A DNA stretch of 64,000 bases from positions 1-64,000 of the forward strand of contig NZ_JALJRY010000006.1 of the NCBI RefSeq assembly GCF_024519455.1, written 5' to 3'. The DNA is from Streptomyces sp. STR69 (lineage in GTDB: Bacteria; Actinomycetota; Actinomycetes; Streptomycetales; Streptomycetaceae). The position numbers and the translations under genes are program-made. Position 1 is the stretch's first letter, and every line of letters starts with the position of its first letter. A model generated the notes under the pieces. That model saw only the letters and a list, made by a program, of their open reading frames with translations. It did no database searches and was not told where the DNA came from. Below are positions 17,187 through 26,398 of this stretch, piece after piece.

Positions 17187-17280
17187 ACGCCACCGTGTTT
17201 GGTCGCGTTGGTTTCTGGTCGGTTACGACGACCTGGGGCGTGGCGCATTCCGGCCGAACCCTGTCCGTCAGGAGCCGTTC

Positions 17281-18579
17281 ATGCCCGACTTCTCCCTCCC
17301 CGCCGCGAGCCGCCGTTCCGTCCTGCGCGGCATCGGCGGCGCCGCCGTCCTCGGAGCCGGTATCCCCCTGCTGAGCGCCTGTGGCAGCAGTGGCAGCGGG
17401 TCCGACTCGAAGACCGTGACGCTCGGGTCCAACGCGTCCGACGCCGTGCCGAAGAAGGCGTTCGCGAGCGTCTACGCGGACTTCAAGAAGACCTCCGGCA
17501 TTACCGTCAAGGTCAACACGAAGGACCACAACACCTTCCAGGAGCAGATCAACTCCTACCTCCAGGGCACCCCGGACGACGTGTTCAACTGGTTCGCCGG
17601 GTACCGCATGCAGTTCTTCGCGGCCAAGAAGCTCGCCACCCCGATCGACGACGTCTGGGCGAAGATCGGGGACAACTTCCCCGACGCGATGAAGAAGCTC
17701 AGCAAGGGCGAGGACGGCAAGTACTACTTCGTCCCGCTGACCACGTACCCGTGGGCGATCTTCTACCGCAAGAGCGTCTTCGCGGCGAAGGGCTACACCG
17801 TCCCCACCACCTGGGACCAGCTGGTCGCCCTGTGCAAGAAGATGAAGAGCGACGGCCTGGTCCCGATCGCCTTCGGCGACAAGGACGCCTGGCCGGCGAT
17901 GGGCACCTTCGACCAGATCAACTTCCGCCTCAACGGCTACGACTTCCACAAGGCGCTCATGGCGGGCACCGAGTCGTGGACCGACCCCAAGGTCAAGGCG
18001 GTCTTCGACCACTGGTCCGAGCTGCTCCCGTACCACCAGGACGGCTTCATGGGCCGCACCTGGCAGGACGCCGCCCAGGGCCTGGTGGCGAAGAAGGCCG
18101 GCATGTACCTCCTGGGCACCTTCGTGGCGCAGCAGTTCACCAACAAGGCCGACCTCGACGACCTCGACTTCTTCGCCTTCCCGGAGATCAACTCCGCGTA
18201 CGGCCAGGACACCGTCGAGGCGCCCACCGACGGCTTCATGGTCAGCAAGTCCCCGAAGAACCACGACGGTGTCGTGAAGCTCATGGAGTACCTGGGCAGC
18301 CCGGCGGCCGAGGAGCTCTACCTCAAGACCGACCCGAGCGTGGTCGCCGCCTCCAGCAAGGCCTCCACCGCCGCGTACTCGCCGCTGCAGAAGAAGGCGT
18401 TCGACATGATCGGCGCCGCCAAGAGCCTCACGCAGTTCATGGACCGTGACTCCCGTCCGGACTTCACCTCGACGGTGATGCAGCCCGGTCTGCAGAAGTT
18501 CCTCCAGAACCCCAAGGGCGTCGACAGTCTGCTGTCCTCGATCGAGCGCCAGAAGAAGACGATCTTCGCCTCCTCATGA
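17281..18579 (+). CDS. Sugar ABC transporter, substrate-binding lipoprotein
   Basis: 432 aa from the ATG at 17281, preceded by AGGAGC; the longer reading frame upstream is not needed. The N terminus has RRSVLRGIGG followed by a lipobox-like LLSAC, so it is exported (twin-arginine-like head) and lipid-anchored. The body matches family-1 sugar-binding proteins (TWDQLVALCKKMKSDGLVPIAFGDKDAWP, GRTWQDAAQGLVAKKAGMYLLGTF). First gene of a five-gene operon ending with alpha- and beta-galactosidase-type enzymes, so the ligand is probably a galactose-containing oligosaccharide (inference). No ATPase gene is present; a shared one such as MsiK would be expected. Confidence 0.9.
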   Translation: MPDFSLPAASRRSVLRGIGGAAVLGAGIPLLSACGSSGSGSDSKTVTLGSNASDAVPKKAFASVYADFKKTSGITVKVNTKDHNTFQEQINSYLQGTPDDVFNWFAGYRMQFFAAKKLATPIDDVWAKIGDNFPDAMKKLSKGEDGKYYFVPLTTYPWAIFYRKSVFAAKGYTVPTTWDQLVALCKKMKSDGLVPIAFGDKDAWPAMGTFDQINFRLNGYDFHKALMAGTESWTDPKVKAVFDHWSELLPYHQDGFMGRTWQDAAQGLVAKKAGMYLLGTFVAQQFTNKADLDDLDFFAFPEINSAYGQDTVEAPTDGFMVSKSPKNHDGVVKLMEYLGSPAAEELYLKTDPSVVAASSKASTAAYSPLQKKAFDMIGAAKSLTQFMDRDSRPDFTSTVMQPGLQKFLQNPKGVDSLLSSIERQKKTIFASS

Positions 18580-19556
18580 TCTCCGAGACGACTACGACGA
18601 GCCCGGAGGCGGACGCCGTTCCGCCTCCGGGCCCCGCGCCTGCCAACAAGCGGGTCCCGAAGGGCGCCAAGCGCCTGCTGACCCGCCGTGACCGCATCAC
18701 GCTCGCCTTCATGGCGGGCGTGCCGACGGTCCTGCACGTGGCCCTGGTCTGGGTCACCGCCCTCGCGTCGATCGCCCTGGCCTTCACCAGCTGGGACGGC
18801 ATCGGCTTCGACTCGATCAAGTGGGTCGGGCTGGACAACTTCAAGCAGTTGTTCTCCGACAACCCGCAGTTCTGGCCCGCCCTTGAGCACAACGTCATCT
18901 GGTTCGTCGTGCTCATCCTGCTGCCGACGCCCTTCGGCCTGTTCCTGGCCGTGCAGCTGGACAAGAACATCCGCTTCAGCCGCGTCTACCAGACCGCGTT
19001 CTTCCTGCCGGTCGTCATGTCGCTGGCGGTCACCGGCTTCGTCTGGCAGCTGATCTACAACCCGGACACCGGCCTGATCAACAGCCTCATCGGGGCCAAC
19101 AAGCCCGGCCACTACATCGACTGGATCGGCGACCCCAAGCTCAACCTGTGGGCCGTCCTGATCGCCGCCTCCTGGCGGCACGCCGGCTACATGATGATCT
19201 TGTACCTGGCCGGTCTCAAGGGCGTCGACCCGTCCCTGCGGGAGGCCTCCGCACTGGACGGCGCGAACGAGTGGCAGACGTTCAAGAACGTCATCTTCCC
19301 GACGCTGCGCCCCACCAACACGGTCGTCCTGGTCGTCACCATCATCGAGTCGCTGCGCGCCTTCGACCTGGTCTACGTCTTCAACAAGGGCGCCCAGGGC
19401 ACCGAGCTGCTGTCGATCCTGATCACCAACAACATCATCGGCGAGTCCAGCCGGATCGGTTACGGGTCGGCGATCGCCGTCGTCCTGCTGGTCATCTCCC
19501 TCGCGGTCATCATCCCGTACCTGATCGCGACCTTCCGGAAGGAGCGGCGCGCATGA
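18576..19556 (+). CDS. Sugar ABC transporter permease (MalF type)
   Basis: 326 aa with six transmembrane segments after a hydrophilic N-terminal extension. The permease EAA loop reads EASALDGANEWQTFKNVIFPTLRP. The ATG overlaps the binding protein stop as ATGA. It forms the inner-membrane channel with the next permease. Confidence 0.92.
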   Translation: MISETTTTSPEADAVPPPGPAPANKRVPKGAKRLLTRRDRITLAFMAGVPTVLHVALVWVTALASIALAFTSWDGIGFDSIKWVGLDNFKQLFSDNPQFWPALEHNVIWFVVLILLPTPFGLFLAVQLDKNIRFSRVYQTAFFLPVVMSLAVTGFVWQLIYNPDTGLINSLIGANKPGHYIDWIGDPKLNLWAVLIAASWRHAGYMMILYLAGLKGVDPSLREASALDGANEWQTFKNVIFPTLRPTNTVVLVVTIIESLRAFDLVYVFNKGAQGTELLSILITNNIIGESSRIGYGSAIAVVLLVISLAVIIPYLIATFRKERRA

Positions 19557-20446
19557 CCACCCCCACCGCCGCGCTCGGCGGGAAGCAGCGCACCCCGCTC
19601 CGCCCCGCCCGGGTCCTGCTGCACACGTTCCTCGTCGTCACCTCGCTGGCCTGGCTCGCCCCGCTCCTGTGGGCGGTCTACGCGGCCCTGCGCCCGTACT
19701 CGGAGACCAGCAACAAGGGGTACGTCTCCTGGCCGGACAAGCTGAACCTCGACAACTTCAAGAACGCGTTCCAGCAGTCCGACATGACGCACTACTTCGT
19801 CAACACAGTGATCATCGCGGTCCCGGCCGTGCTGCTCACGCTGCTGCTGGCGTCGATGGTGGCTTTCTACGTCAGCCGCTTCGACTTCCGGTGGAACATC
19901 GCCCTGCTGCTGGTGTTCACGGCCGGCAACCTGCTGCCGCAGCAGGTCATCATCACCCCGCTGTACCGCCTGTACCTGCTGATCGACCTGCCGGGCATCA
20001 CGGCGAGCGGCAAGCTCTACGACTCCGCGCTCGGCCTGGTCCTCATCCACGTGGCGTTCCAGTCCGGCTTCTGCGCGTTCGTGCTCAGCAACTACATGCG
20101 GATGCTGCCGACCGAGCTGACCGAGGCGGCCCTCGTGGACGGCGCGTCCGTGTGGCGCCAGTACTGGCAGATCGTGCTGCCGCTGTGCAAGCCGGCGATG
20201 GCGGCCCTGGGCACCCTGCTCTCCATCTGGATCTACAACGACTTCTTCTGGGCGATCGTGCTGATCTCGACCGGCGAGAACATGCCGATCACCTCCGCCC
20301 TGAACAACCTCTCCGGCCAGTACTTCACCGACCCCAACCTGGTCGCGGCCGGCGCCCTGCTCACCGCGATCCCGACCCTGATCGTGTACTTCGCGCTCCA
20401 GCGCCAGTTCGTCAGCGGTCTCACGCTGGGCGCCAACAAGGGCTGA
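19553..20446 (+). CDS. Sugar ABC transporter permease (MalG type)
   Basis: 297 aa with six transmembrane segments and the EAA loop EAALVDGASVWRQYWQIVLPLCKPA. Start and stop overlap the previous permease as ATGA. The C-terminal QRQFVSGLTLGANKG ending is typical of MalG-type subunits of family-1 sugar importers. Confidence 0.92.
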   Translation: MTTPTAALGGKQRTPLRPARVLLHTFLVVTSLAWLAPLLWAVYAALRPYSETSNKGYVSWPDKLNLDNFKNAFQQSDMTHYFVNTVIIAVPAVLLTLLLASMVAFYVSRFDFRWNIALLLVFTAGNLLPQQVIITPLYRLYLLIDLPGITASGKLYDSALGLVLIHVAFQSGFCAFVLSNYMRMLPTELTEAALVDGASVWRQYWQIVLPLCKPAMAALGTLLSIWIYNDFFWAIVLISTGENMPITSALNNLSGQYFTDPNLVAAGALLTAIPTLIVYFALQRQFVSGLTLGANKG

Positions 20447-20487
20447 CGCCACTCCGGTCCAGCCCTTCCCGTTGAAAGAGAACCACC

Positions 20488-21804
20488 GTGCACGACCACC
20501 CCTTCACCGCGCTCGCCTCCGTCCCCGTGAATCCGCGCACCGCCCGGGTCCACGAGGAGGGCTGGCAGTCCTGGAGCCCGAGCGGCGCCTACCCCCTCGG
20601 GGCGCGGCCGTACCGGCCGGCCAACGCCAACTGGGCGACGGTGTGCTACCGCCCCGGTGCCACCGTCCCCGCCGATGTCTTCCAGGGCGAGGGTCTGCTC
20701 GCCCTCGACCCCGGCGACGGCTCACCGACCCGCCTGTGGGCGGCGGTCGACCCGACCGGATCGGTCCCGTCCATCCGGCTGTCGGTACGGGACGGGGTGG
20801 CGGAGATCGCCGCCGACGGCCCGGTGAAGGAGTGGACGGGGTCCGGCATCCAGTCGGTGCTGGGGGACTGGGCCGACAGCCTGGCCCTGCCGTCCCTCCG
20901 CCCCGCGCCCACGGTCTGGTGCTCCTGGTACGAGTACTTCACCGCCGTCACCGAGGACGACATCCACGAGAACCTGCGCGCGATGGACACCCTCGACCTG
21001 CCCATCGACGTCGTCCAGATCGACGACGGCTATCAGAAGGCGCTGGGCGACTGGCTGACCCTCTCCGGCCGCTTCCGCTCACGGGCCGGCATCGCCGACA
21101 CGATCCGCGCGCGTGGCCGCAGGGCGGGCATCTGGACGGCCCCCTTCCTGGTCGACCCGGCGAGCGACCTGGCCGCCGAACACCCCGAGTGGCTGGTGCG
21201 CGACCCGGCGGGCGGCTTCGCCCACGCCGGCCGCAACTGGGGCCACGACCTCTGCGTTCTGGACCCCACCCACCCCGGCGCGGCGGCGTACCTGACCGAG
21301 GTCTACGCCACCCTCCGCACCGAGGGCTACGACTACTTCAAGGCCGACTTCCTCTACGCCGGCGCCCTGGACGGCGTACGCCACAAGGAAGTTGACGCCA
21401 TCGAGGCCTACCGGGCCGGGATCGCCCTGATCCGAGAGGCGATCGGCCCGGACGCCTACCTGCTGGGCTGCGGGGCGCCGATCCTCCCCTCCATCGGCCT
21501 GTTCGACGCGATGCGGGTCAGCCCCGACACAGCACCGCACCGCCGCCCCGAGGCCGACGACCACTCCCAACCCGGCCAGGATTCCGCCGAGTTCACGGGA
21601 TTCGCCCGCCAGTGGCAGCACGGCCGCCTCTGGACCAACGACCCCGACTGCCTCATGGCCCGCCCGGCCGTGGAGACCCGCGAACGCTGGGCGGCCCATG
21701 TCGAGGCCACCGGCGGCCTGATGGCGTCGAGCGACCGCCTGCTGTCTCTGGACCAGTGGGGTGTGGCGACAACCCGTCGCCTCCTGACGGGAGTTGAACA
21801 ATGA
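20488..21804 (+). CDS. GH36-type alpha-galactosidase
   Basis: 438 aa, GTG start at 20488 with AAAGAGA upstream. Clan-D features: WCSWYEYF, VVQIDDGYQ, GIWTAPFLV, the nucleophile motif DYFKADFLY (Asp287) and the acid/base motif MRVSPD (Asp347). It lacks a signal peptide, so it should cleave imported alpha-galactosides in the cytoplasm. It is shorter than classical GH36 enzymes (about 700 aa) because most of the N-terminal beta-sandwich is missing. Its stop overlaps the GH42 start (ATGA). Exact sugar specificity is not readable. Confidence 0.85.
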   Translation: MHDHPFTALASVPVNPRTARVHEEGWQSWSPSGAYPLGARPYRPANANWATVCYRPGATVPADVFQGEGLLALDPGDGSPTRLWAAVDPTGSVPSIRLSVRDGVAEIAADGPVKEWTGSGIQSVLGDWADSLALPSLRPAPTVWCSWYEYFTAVTEDDIHENLRAMDTLDLPIDVVQIDDGYQKALGDWLTLSGRFRSRAGIADTIRARGRRAGIWTAPFLVDPASDLAAEHPEWLVRDPAGGFAHAGRNWGHDLCVLDPTHPGAAAYLTEVYATLRTEGYDYFKADFLYAGALDGVRHKEVDAIEAYRAGIALIREAIGPDAYLLGCGAPILPSIGLFDAMRVSPDTAPHRRPEADDHSQPGQDSAEFTGFARQWQHGRLWTNDPDCLMARPAVETRERWAAHVEATGGLMASSDRLLSLDQWGVATTRRLLTGVEQ

Positions 21805-23795
21805 CCATTGCCTACGGCGGCGACTACAACCCCGAGCAGTGGCCCGAGGAGGTCTGGGCCGAGGACATGCGGCTCATGGCCGAGGCCGGGGTGACCATGG
21901 TCAGCGTCGGCATTTTCTCGTGGGCGCTGCTGGAACCGGCCGAGGGCGAGTACGACTTCACGCTCCTGGACAAGGTCCTGGACCTGCTCCAACAGCACGG
22001 CATCCAGGCCGACTTGGCGACCCCGACGGCGGCACCCCCGGCCTGGTTCTTCCGCGCCCACCCCGAGGCACTGCCGGTGGACCGGGACGGCCGCAGACTG
22101 TCGTACGGCAGCCGCCAGACGTTCTGCCCCTCCAGCCCCGCATACCGTACGGCCGCGTTGCGCATCGCGGGCGAACTGGCGCGGCGCTACGCAGCTCACC
22201 CCGCGGTCGCGATGTGGCACATCCACAACGAGTACGGCTGCCACAACCCGGCCTGCTACTGCGACGAGAGCGCCGAGGCGTTCCGGGTGTGGCTGCGCGC
22301 GAAGTACGGCGACAGCCTCCCGGCGCTCAACGACGCCTGGGGCACGGCCTTCTGGAGTCAGTGGTACTACGACTGGGCGGAGATCCTGCCCCCGCGCGCC
22401 ACGGGCGCGGTCCCCAACCCGACCCACCAGCTGGACTGGCGCCGCTTCTGCAGCGACGCGCTCCTGTCGCTGTACAAGGCGGAACGGGAGGTACTGCGCG
22501 AGGCGGCCCCTGCGATCCCGGCCACCACCAACTTCATGGTGATGTTCAACTTCGACGCGCTGGACTACTGGCGGTGGGCACCGGAGTTGGACGTCGTCTC
22601 GAACGACCACTACCTCCGCTCCACGGACCCCGAGTCGGAGATCGACATCGCGATGAGCGGCGACCTGGTCCGTTCGCTGGCGGGCGGCCGGCCCTGGCTG
22701 CTGATGGAGCACTCGACCGGCGCGGTGAACTGGCAGCCGGTCAACAGGGCCAAGAACCCCGGTGAGTTGAGACGCAACGCGCTCGCCCATGTCGCGCACG
22801 GCGCGGACGGCATCGCCTACTTCCAGTGGCGGGCGGCGAAGGCGGGCGCCGAACAGTGGCACTCGGCGATGCTGCCGCACGCGGGGACGGACAGCGCGAT
22901 CTGGCGGGACGTGGTCCAACTGGGCGCGGACCTGCGGTCGTTGGCGGAGGTGCGGGGCAGCACGGGCACGGCATCAGTCGCAGTGGTCTGGGACTGGAAC
23001 GCCCGCTGGGCCCTGGAACTGCCGTCCCAGCCCAGCGAGGAGGTCCGCTACCTGGACCAAGTCCGCTCCTGGTACGAGCCGTTGTGGCGGTCGGGCATCG
23101 CGATGGACTTCGTCCGCCCCGACGCGGACCTGTCGCCGTACCGCCTGGTCCTGGCCCCCAGCCTGTACCTGGTGGACGACGCCGGCGCGGCCAACCTCTC
23201 CGACTTCGCGTCGTCCGGCGGCACGCTCGCGGTGGGCTTCCACAGTGGGGCCGTGGACGAGAACTGTCATGTGCGGCTGGGCGGTTACCCAGGCGCCTTC
23301 AGAGACGCGCTGGGCGTCCGGACGGATGAACTGTTCCCGCTGCTGCCCGGGGATTCCCTCGGACTGAGCAGCGGCGGCGGTACGGCGTCCTTGTGGTCGG
23401 AGCGGGTCGCCCTGGCGGGCGCCGAGGCGATCACGTCGTACGCGGAGGGCCCGTTGACCGGCATCCCGGCGGTGACGCGGAACGCGTACGGCACGGGCAC
23501 GGCCTGGTACCTGGCCACGCAGCCCGACCCGGCGACCCTCGCCGGGCTCCTGGACCTCATCCGCCGTGAGGCGGGAGTTGAGCCGGTGCGGGTGACGCCG
23601 GACGGCGTGGAGGCGGTGCTGCGGCGCGGGGCGGACGCGGACTATCTGTTCCTCATCGACCACGCGGGGACGGGCGCGGAGGTGCCGGTCGCGTCCGGGG
23701 CGGCCGAACTCCTCACAGGCGAGGGTGAGTTGGGCGGCTCGGTGAGTGTTCCGCCGGGCGGAGTCGCGGTCGTCCGGGAGCCACGCAGGCCCTAG
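21801..23795 (+). CDS. GH42 beta-galactosidase
   Basis: 664 aa. Begins YGGDYNPEQWP, typical of GH42. Acid/base Glu144 in WHIHNEYG and nucleophile Glu303 in WLLMEHSTGAVNWQ are present. Zn-binding cysteines of the family are seen near CHNPACYC. The central trimerisation domain and a C-terminal beta domain complete the usual length. Intracellular (no signal). Last gene of the galactoside operon; its stop codon is one base away from the convergent membrane-protein gene. Confidence 0.92.
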   Translation: MTIAYGGDYNPEQWPEEVWAEDMRLMAEAGVTMVSVGIFSWALLEPAEGEYDFTLLDKVLDLLQQHGIQADLATPTAAPPAWFFRAHPEALPVDRDGRRLSYGSRQTFCPSSPAYRTAALRIAGELARRYAAHPAVAMWHIHNEYGCHNPACYCDESAEAFRVWLRAKYGDSLPALNDAWGTAFWSQWYYDWAEILPPRATGAVPNPTHQLDWRRFCSDALLSLYKAEREVLREAAPAIPATTNFMVMFNFDALDYWRWAPELDVVSNDHYLRSTDPESEIDIAMSGDLVRSLAGGRPWLLMEHSTGAVNWQPVNRAKNPGELRRNALAHVAHGADGIAYFQWRAAKAGAEQWHSAMLPHAGTDSAIWRDVVQLGADLRSLAEVRGSTGTASVAVVWDWNARWALELPSQPSEEVRYLDQVRSWYEPLWRSGIAMDFVRPDADLSPYRLVLAPSLYLVDDAGAANLSDFASSGGTLAVGFHSGAVDENCHVRLGGYPGAFRDALGVRTDELFPLLPGDSLGLSSGGGTASLWSERVALAGAEAITSYAEGPLTGIPAVTRNAYGTGTAWYLATQPDPATLAGLLDLIRREAGVEPVRVTPDGVEAVLRRGADADYLFLIDHAGTGAEVPVASGAAELLTGEGELGGSVSVPPGGVAVVREPRRP

Positions 23796-23796
23796 C

Positions 23797-24486
23797 TCAG
23801 AACGGCCCGGGCCCGCCGAACCCCCCGAACCCGCCGGGTCCACCGGGCCCGCCGCCGAACATCCCTCCATGCGGCCCGTGATGGTGGAAGCCGTCGAAGA
23901 GCGCGTCCGCGAGCAGCATGCCGCCGACTCCCGCGGCGCCCGCGACGAGGGCGGTCTTCCACCATGGGGCGCTGTACCAACCCCCGGCCATGGAACGGCC
24001 GTTGACGACCCCGCCGGGGTAGTAGTACGGCGTGTTCGCACCGGGTTGCGCGGACGCGGTGTACGTCTGCCCGCCGACCGTGACCTGACCGCCGGCACCC
24101 TGCGCGGGCAACTCGGGCCCCGGGTCGAGCCCCAGCGCGGTGCGGGCGCTGCGGATGTGGTGCAGTCCCTCGATGGCGGTCTGCGTCACCAGCCCGTACT
24201 GCATCGGCGAGTAGGCGACGGCGAGTTGCCCCTCGGCGGCACGGTGCCGCTCGGCGGCGTCGGCGAGGGCCTGGCGGGCGGCCGTGTTGCCACCCGCGTC
24301 CAGCGTGGACAGACTCCCGCCGAGCCGCTCCACCCAGCGGGTGGCCTCGGCGCCCGCGTCGGCGTCGTAGACCTGCTGCGCGTTCCCGGCTCCGTATCGC
24401 GAACTCCCGCCGCCCGCCTGCCGTTTGCCGTAGGCGACCGCGCCGCCGACGATCAGGGCCAGCAGCACCAACACGATGAAAAACAT
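23797..24486 (-). CDS. Membrane protein of unknown function with glycine-rich tail
   Basis: 229 aa from MFFIVLVLL, chosen for GGGAGGA upstream of the ATG at 24486. TM helix at the N terminus (FFIVLVLLALIVGGAVAYG), a helical soluble middle (EATRWVERLGGSL... SARTALGLDPGPEL) and a second hydrophobic stretch (WKTALVAGAAGVGGMLLADALF), ending in a His- and Gly/Phe-rich tail. I recall similar streptomycete proteins annotated only by domain-of-unknown-function names. No functional motif. Confidence 0.75.
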   Translation of the reverse strand: MFFIVLVLLALIVGGAVAYGKRQAGGGSSRYGAGNAQQVYDADAGAEATRWVERLGGSLSTLDAGGNTAARQALADAAERHRAAEGQLAVAYSPMQYGLVTQTAIEGLHHIRSARTALGLDPGPELPAQGAGGQVTVGGQTYTASAQPGANTPYYYPGGVVNGRSMAGGWYSAPWWKTALVAGAAGVGGMLLADALFDGFHHHGPHGGMFGGGPGGPGGFGGFGGPGPF

Positions 24487-24600
24487 GACGTCCTCCCGTC
24501 TGCGCCGGGATCGAATCACCCGTACACAGGGATCAGACGCCTTGGGGCTGAGAGGCTGCTGCGGGGGGTCTGAGGGGCAACTGTGAAAGGCCGCGAGACC

Positions 24601-26127
24601 TCAGTGGCGCAGCGGGCCGACCACGTCCTCGACCACCCGCAACGCCTCCCCGTTCCGCACGAGTTCGGCGATGTGCTCGATGTCGGCGTGGAAGCCCCGG
24701 TCCTCGTCGACGGTCGGCACCGTCTCCCGGATCCTGGCCCGCAAGGCCTCCGCGGCCGGGGAGGGCGTGAGCGGTGCGAGCAGGTCGAGGGCCTGGGTCG
24801 CGCACATCAGCTCGATCGCGACGACGTAGGTGAGCTTGTGGGCCGCGCGGTAGGCCTTCAGGGCGGCCAAGTAGCCGTTGCTGACCGCGTCTTCCTGGTT
24901 GGCCGAGGTGGTGACGTTGTCGGCGGACGCGGGGACTGCCATGCCCCGCAGTTCCATCGTCAGGGCGGCGGCCGTGTACTGCGCGATCATGTAGCCGCTG
25001 TTGAGGCCGGGCTTCGGCGCCAGGAAGGCGGGCAGCTCGCTGAAGTTGCTGTTGACCATGCGGTCGGTACGGCGTTCGGAGACCTTGGCCAGGACCGTCA
25101 TCGCGTTGACCATGGTGTCGGCCTGGATACCGACGTAGGTGCTGTCGCAGTTGGCTCCGCTCAGCGCGACCCCGTCCTCGCCCTCGGGGTGGATGACCGG
25201 GTTGTCGCCCACGGAGTGCAGTTCCTCGACGATGACCTCCCGGGCCTGCGCGAGCGCCCGCTTCGCGCCGCCGTGGATCTGCGGGACGGCGCGCAGGGAG
25301 AGGCTGTCCTGGAGCCGGTGGTCGAGGAACGTGGCGCTGATCGCGCTGGACGCGGTGAGCCGTCGTAGGTTGTCCGCCACGGCGGCCTGCTCGGGGTGCC
25401 GTTTGCGGGCCTGCAATCGGGCGTCGTAGGCGCGGACCGTGCCCTTCAGTGCCTGTACCGACAGGCTCGCGGCGATGTCGGCGGTGGTCGCCGCGAGGCC
25501 GGCGTCGTGGGCGGCGAGGACGGCTATCGCGGTGACCGAGTGCGTGCCGTTCGTCAGCGACAGCCCCTCCTTGCAGGCGAGCCGGGTCGGCTGCTCGCCG
25601 ATGCGGGCCAACGCCTCGGCGCCGGGGAGGAGTTGGCCGCCGTAGGATGCCCGGCCCTCGCCCAGGAGCACGAGGGCCATGTGGGCCTCGGGGGCGAGGT
25701 AGCCGACGGAGCCCTCGCCGGGGACGTGGGGGGTGACGCCGGCGTTGAGCATGCGCCGGATCAGTTCCAGGGTCTCGAAGCGGATGCCGGAGAAGCCCTC
25801 GCCGAGGCCGACCAGTTCCATGAGCGCGATGGCTCGGACTATCTCGTTGGGGAGCGGTTCGCCCACGGACACGGCGTGCGAGCGGACTATGTTGCGCTGG
25901 AGTTGTTCAGCGTCCGCCGGGTCGACGACCTCCGTGACGTTGTCGCCGAAGCCGGTGGTGACGCCGTAGACGAGGCGGTTCTCGGCGAGGAAGCGTTCGA
26001 TCAGCGTGCGGGACTTGCGGACCCGGTCGACGTAGGTCGCGTCGAACTCGACCCGGGCGCCGTGCCGGGTGACGGCGACGAACTGCTCGATGGTGATCGG
26101 GTCCTCGCCCAAGGTGACAGCGGCCAT
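24601..26127 (-). CDS. Histidine/aromatic ammonia-lyase homologue lacking the MIO tripeptide
   Basis: 508 aa; the start at 26127 has GGGGAG six bases upstream. It aligns by eye with HutH along its length: VYGVTTGFG (Tyr54), SHAVSVG (His84), NGT at 193, QDSLSLR, NQEDAVS (Glu412). The segment that forms the MIO cofactor, normally GSVGASGDLAP, reads GSVGYLAP: Ala-Ser-Gly is absent. The usual catalytic Tyr in QDxYSLR is Leu276. Without MIO the classic ammonia-lyase reaction should not work, so it may have another activity or a structural role. It is not near other hut genes. Confidence 0.85.
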   Translation of the reverse strand: MAAVTLGEDPITIEQFVAVTRHGARVEFDATYVDRVRKSRTLIERFLAENRLVYGVTTGFGDNVTEVVDPADAEQLQRNIVRSHAVSVGEPLPNEIVRAIALMELVGLGEGFSGIRFETLELIRRMLNAGVTPHVPGEGSVGYLAPEAHMALVLLGEGRASYGGQLLPGAEALARIGEQPTRLACKEGLSLTNGTHSVTAIAVLAAHDAGLAATTADIAASLSVQALKGTVRAYDARLQARKRHPEQAAVADNLRRLTASSAISATFLDHRLQDSLSLRAVPQIHGGAKRALAQAREVIVEELHSVGDNPVIHPEGEDGVALSGANCDSTYVGIQADTMVNAMTVLAKVSERRTDRMVNSNFSELPAFLAPKPGLNSGYMIAQYTAAALTMELRGMAVPASADNVTTSANQEDAVSNGYLAALKAYRAAHKLTYVVAIELMCATQALDLLAPLTPSPAAEALRARIRETVPTVDEDRGFHADIEHIAELVRNGEALRVVEDVVGPLRH

Positions 26128-26183
26128 GGACATCTCCCCGCGCTTGACGTGCATCCATTCACTTGCGTGGCGAATGAATCACT

Positions 26184-26387
26184 TTATTTGGGGCTTGGCA
26201 AGGGAGGGCGGGACTTCACCGCGTGGAGGAGGGCGGCGAGGGTGTGGGGTGCGAGCGTGGCGATGCGGTGGGGGTGGTCGCTCTCGCGGAGGTGGATGTG
26301 GGGGCCGGTCGCCGCTGCCGCCAGCTCCACGCACTCGCCTTCGCCGCCGGTGCTGAACGACGACTTCTGCCAGACGAGCTGAGGCAT
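26184..26387 (-). CDS. DUF397 small protein
   Basis: 67 aa starting MPQLVWQKSSFSTGGEGECVELA, the hallmark opening of DUF397 proteins. GAAAGGA precedes the ATG at 26387; a GTG at 26402 overlapping the upstream stop is an alternative. In Streptomyces such proteins pair with XRE regulators of the WhiJ/AbaA-like type and modulate them. It directly follows such a regulator here. Confidence 0.9.
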   Translation of the reverse strand: MPQLVWQKSSFSTGGEGECVELAAAATGPHIHLRESDHPHRIATLAPHTLAALLHAVKSRPPLPSPK

Positions 26388-26398
26388 GGCGGGTCCTT

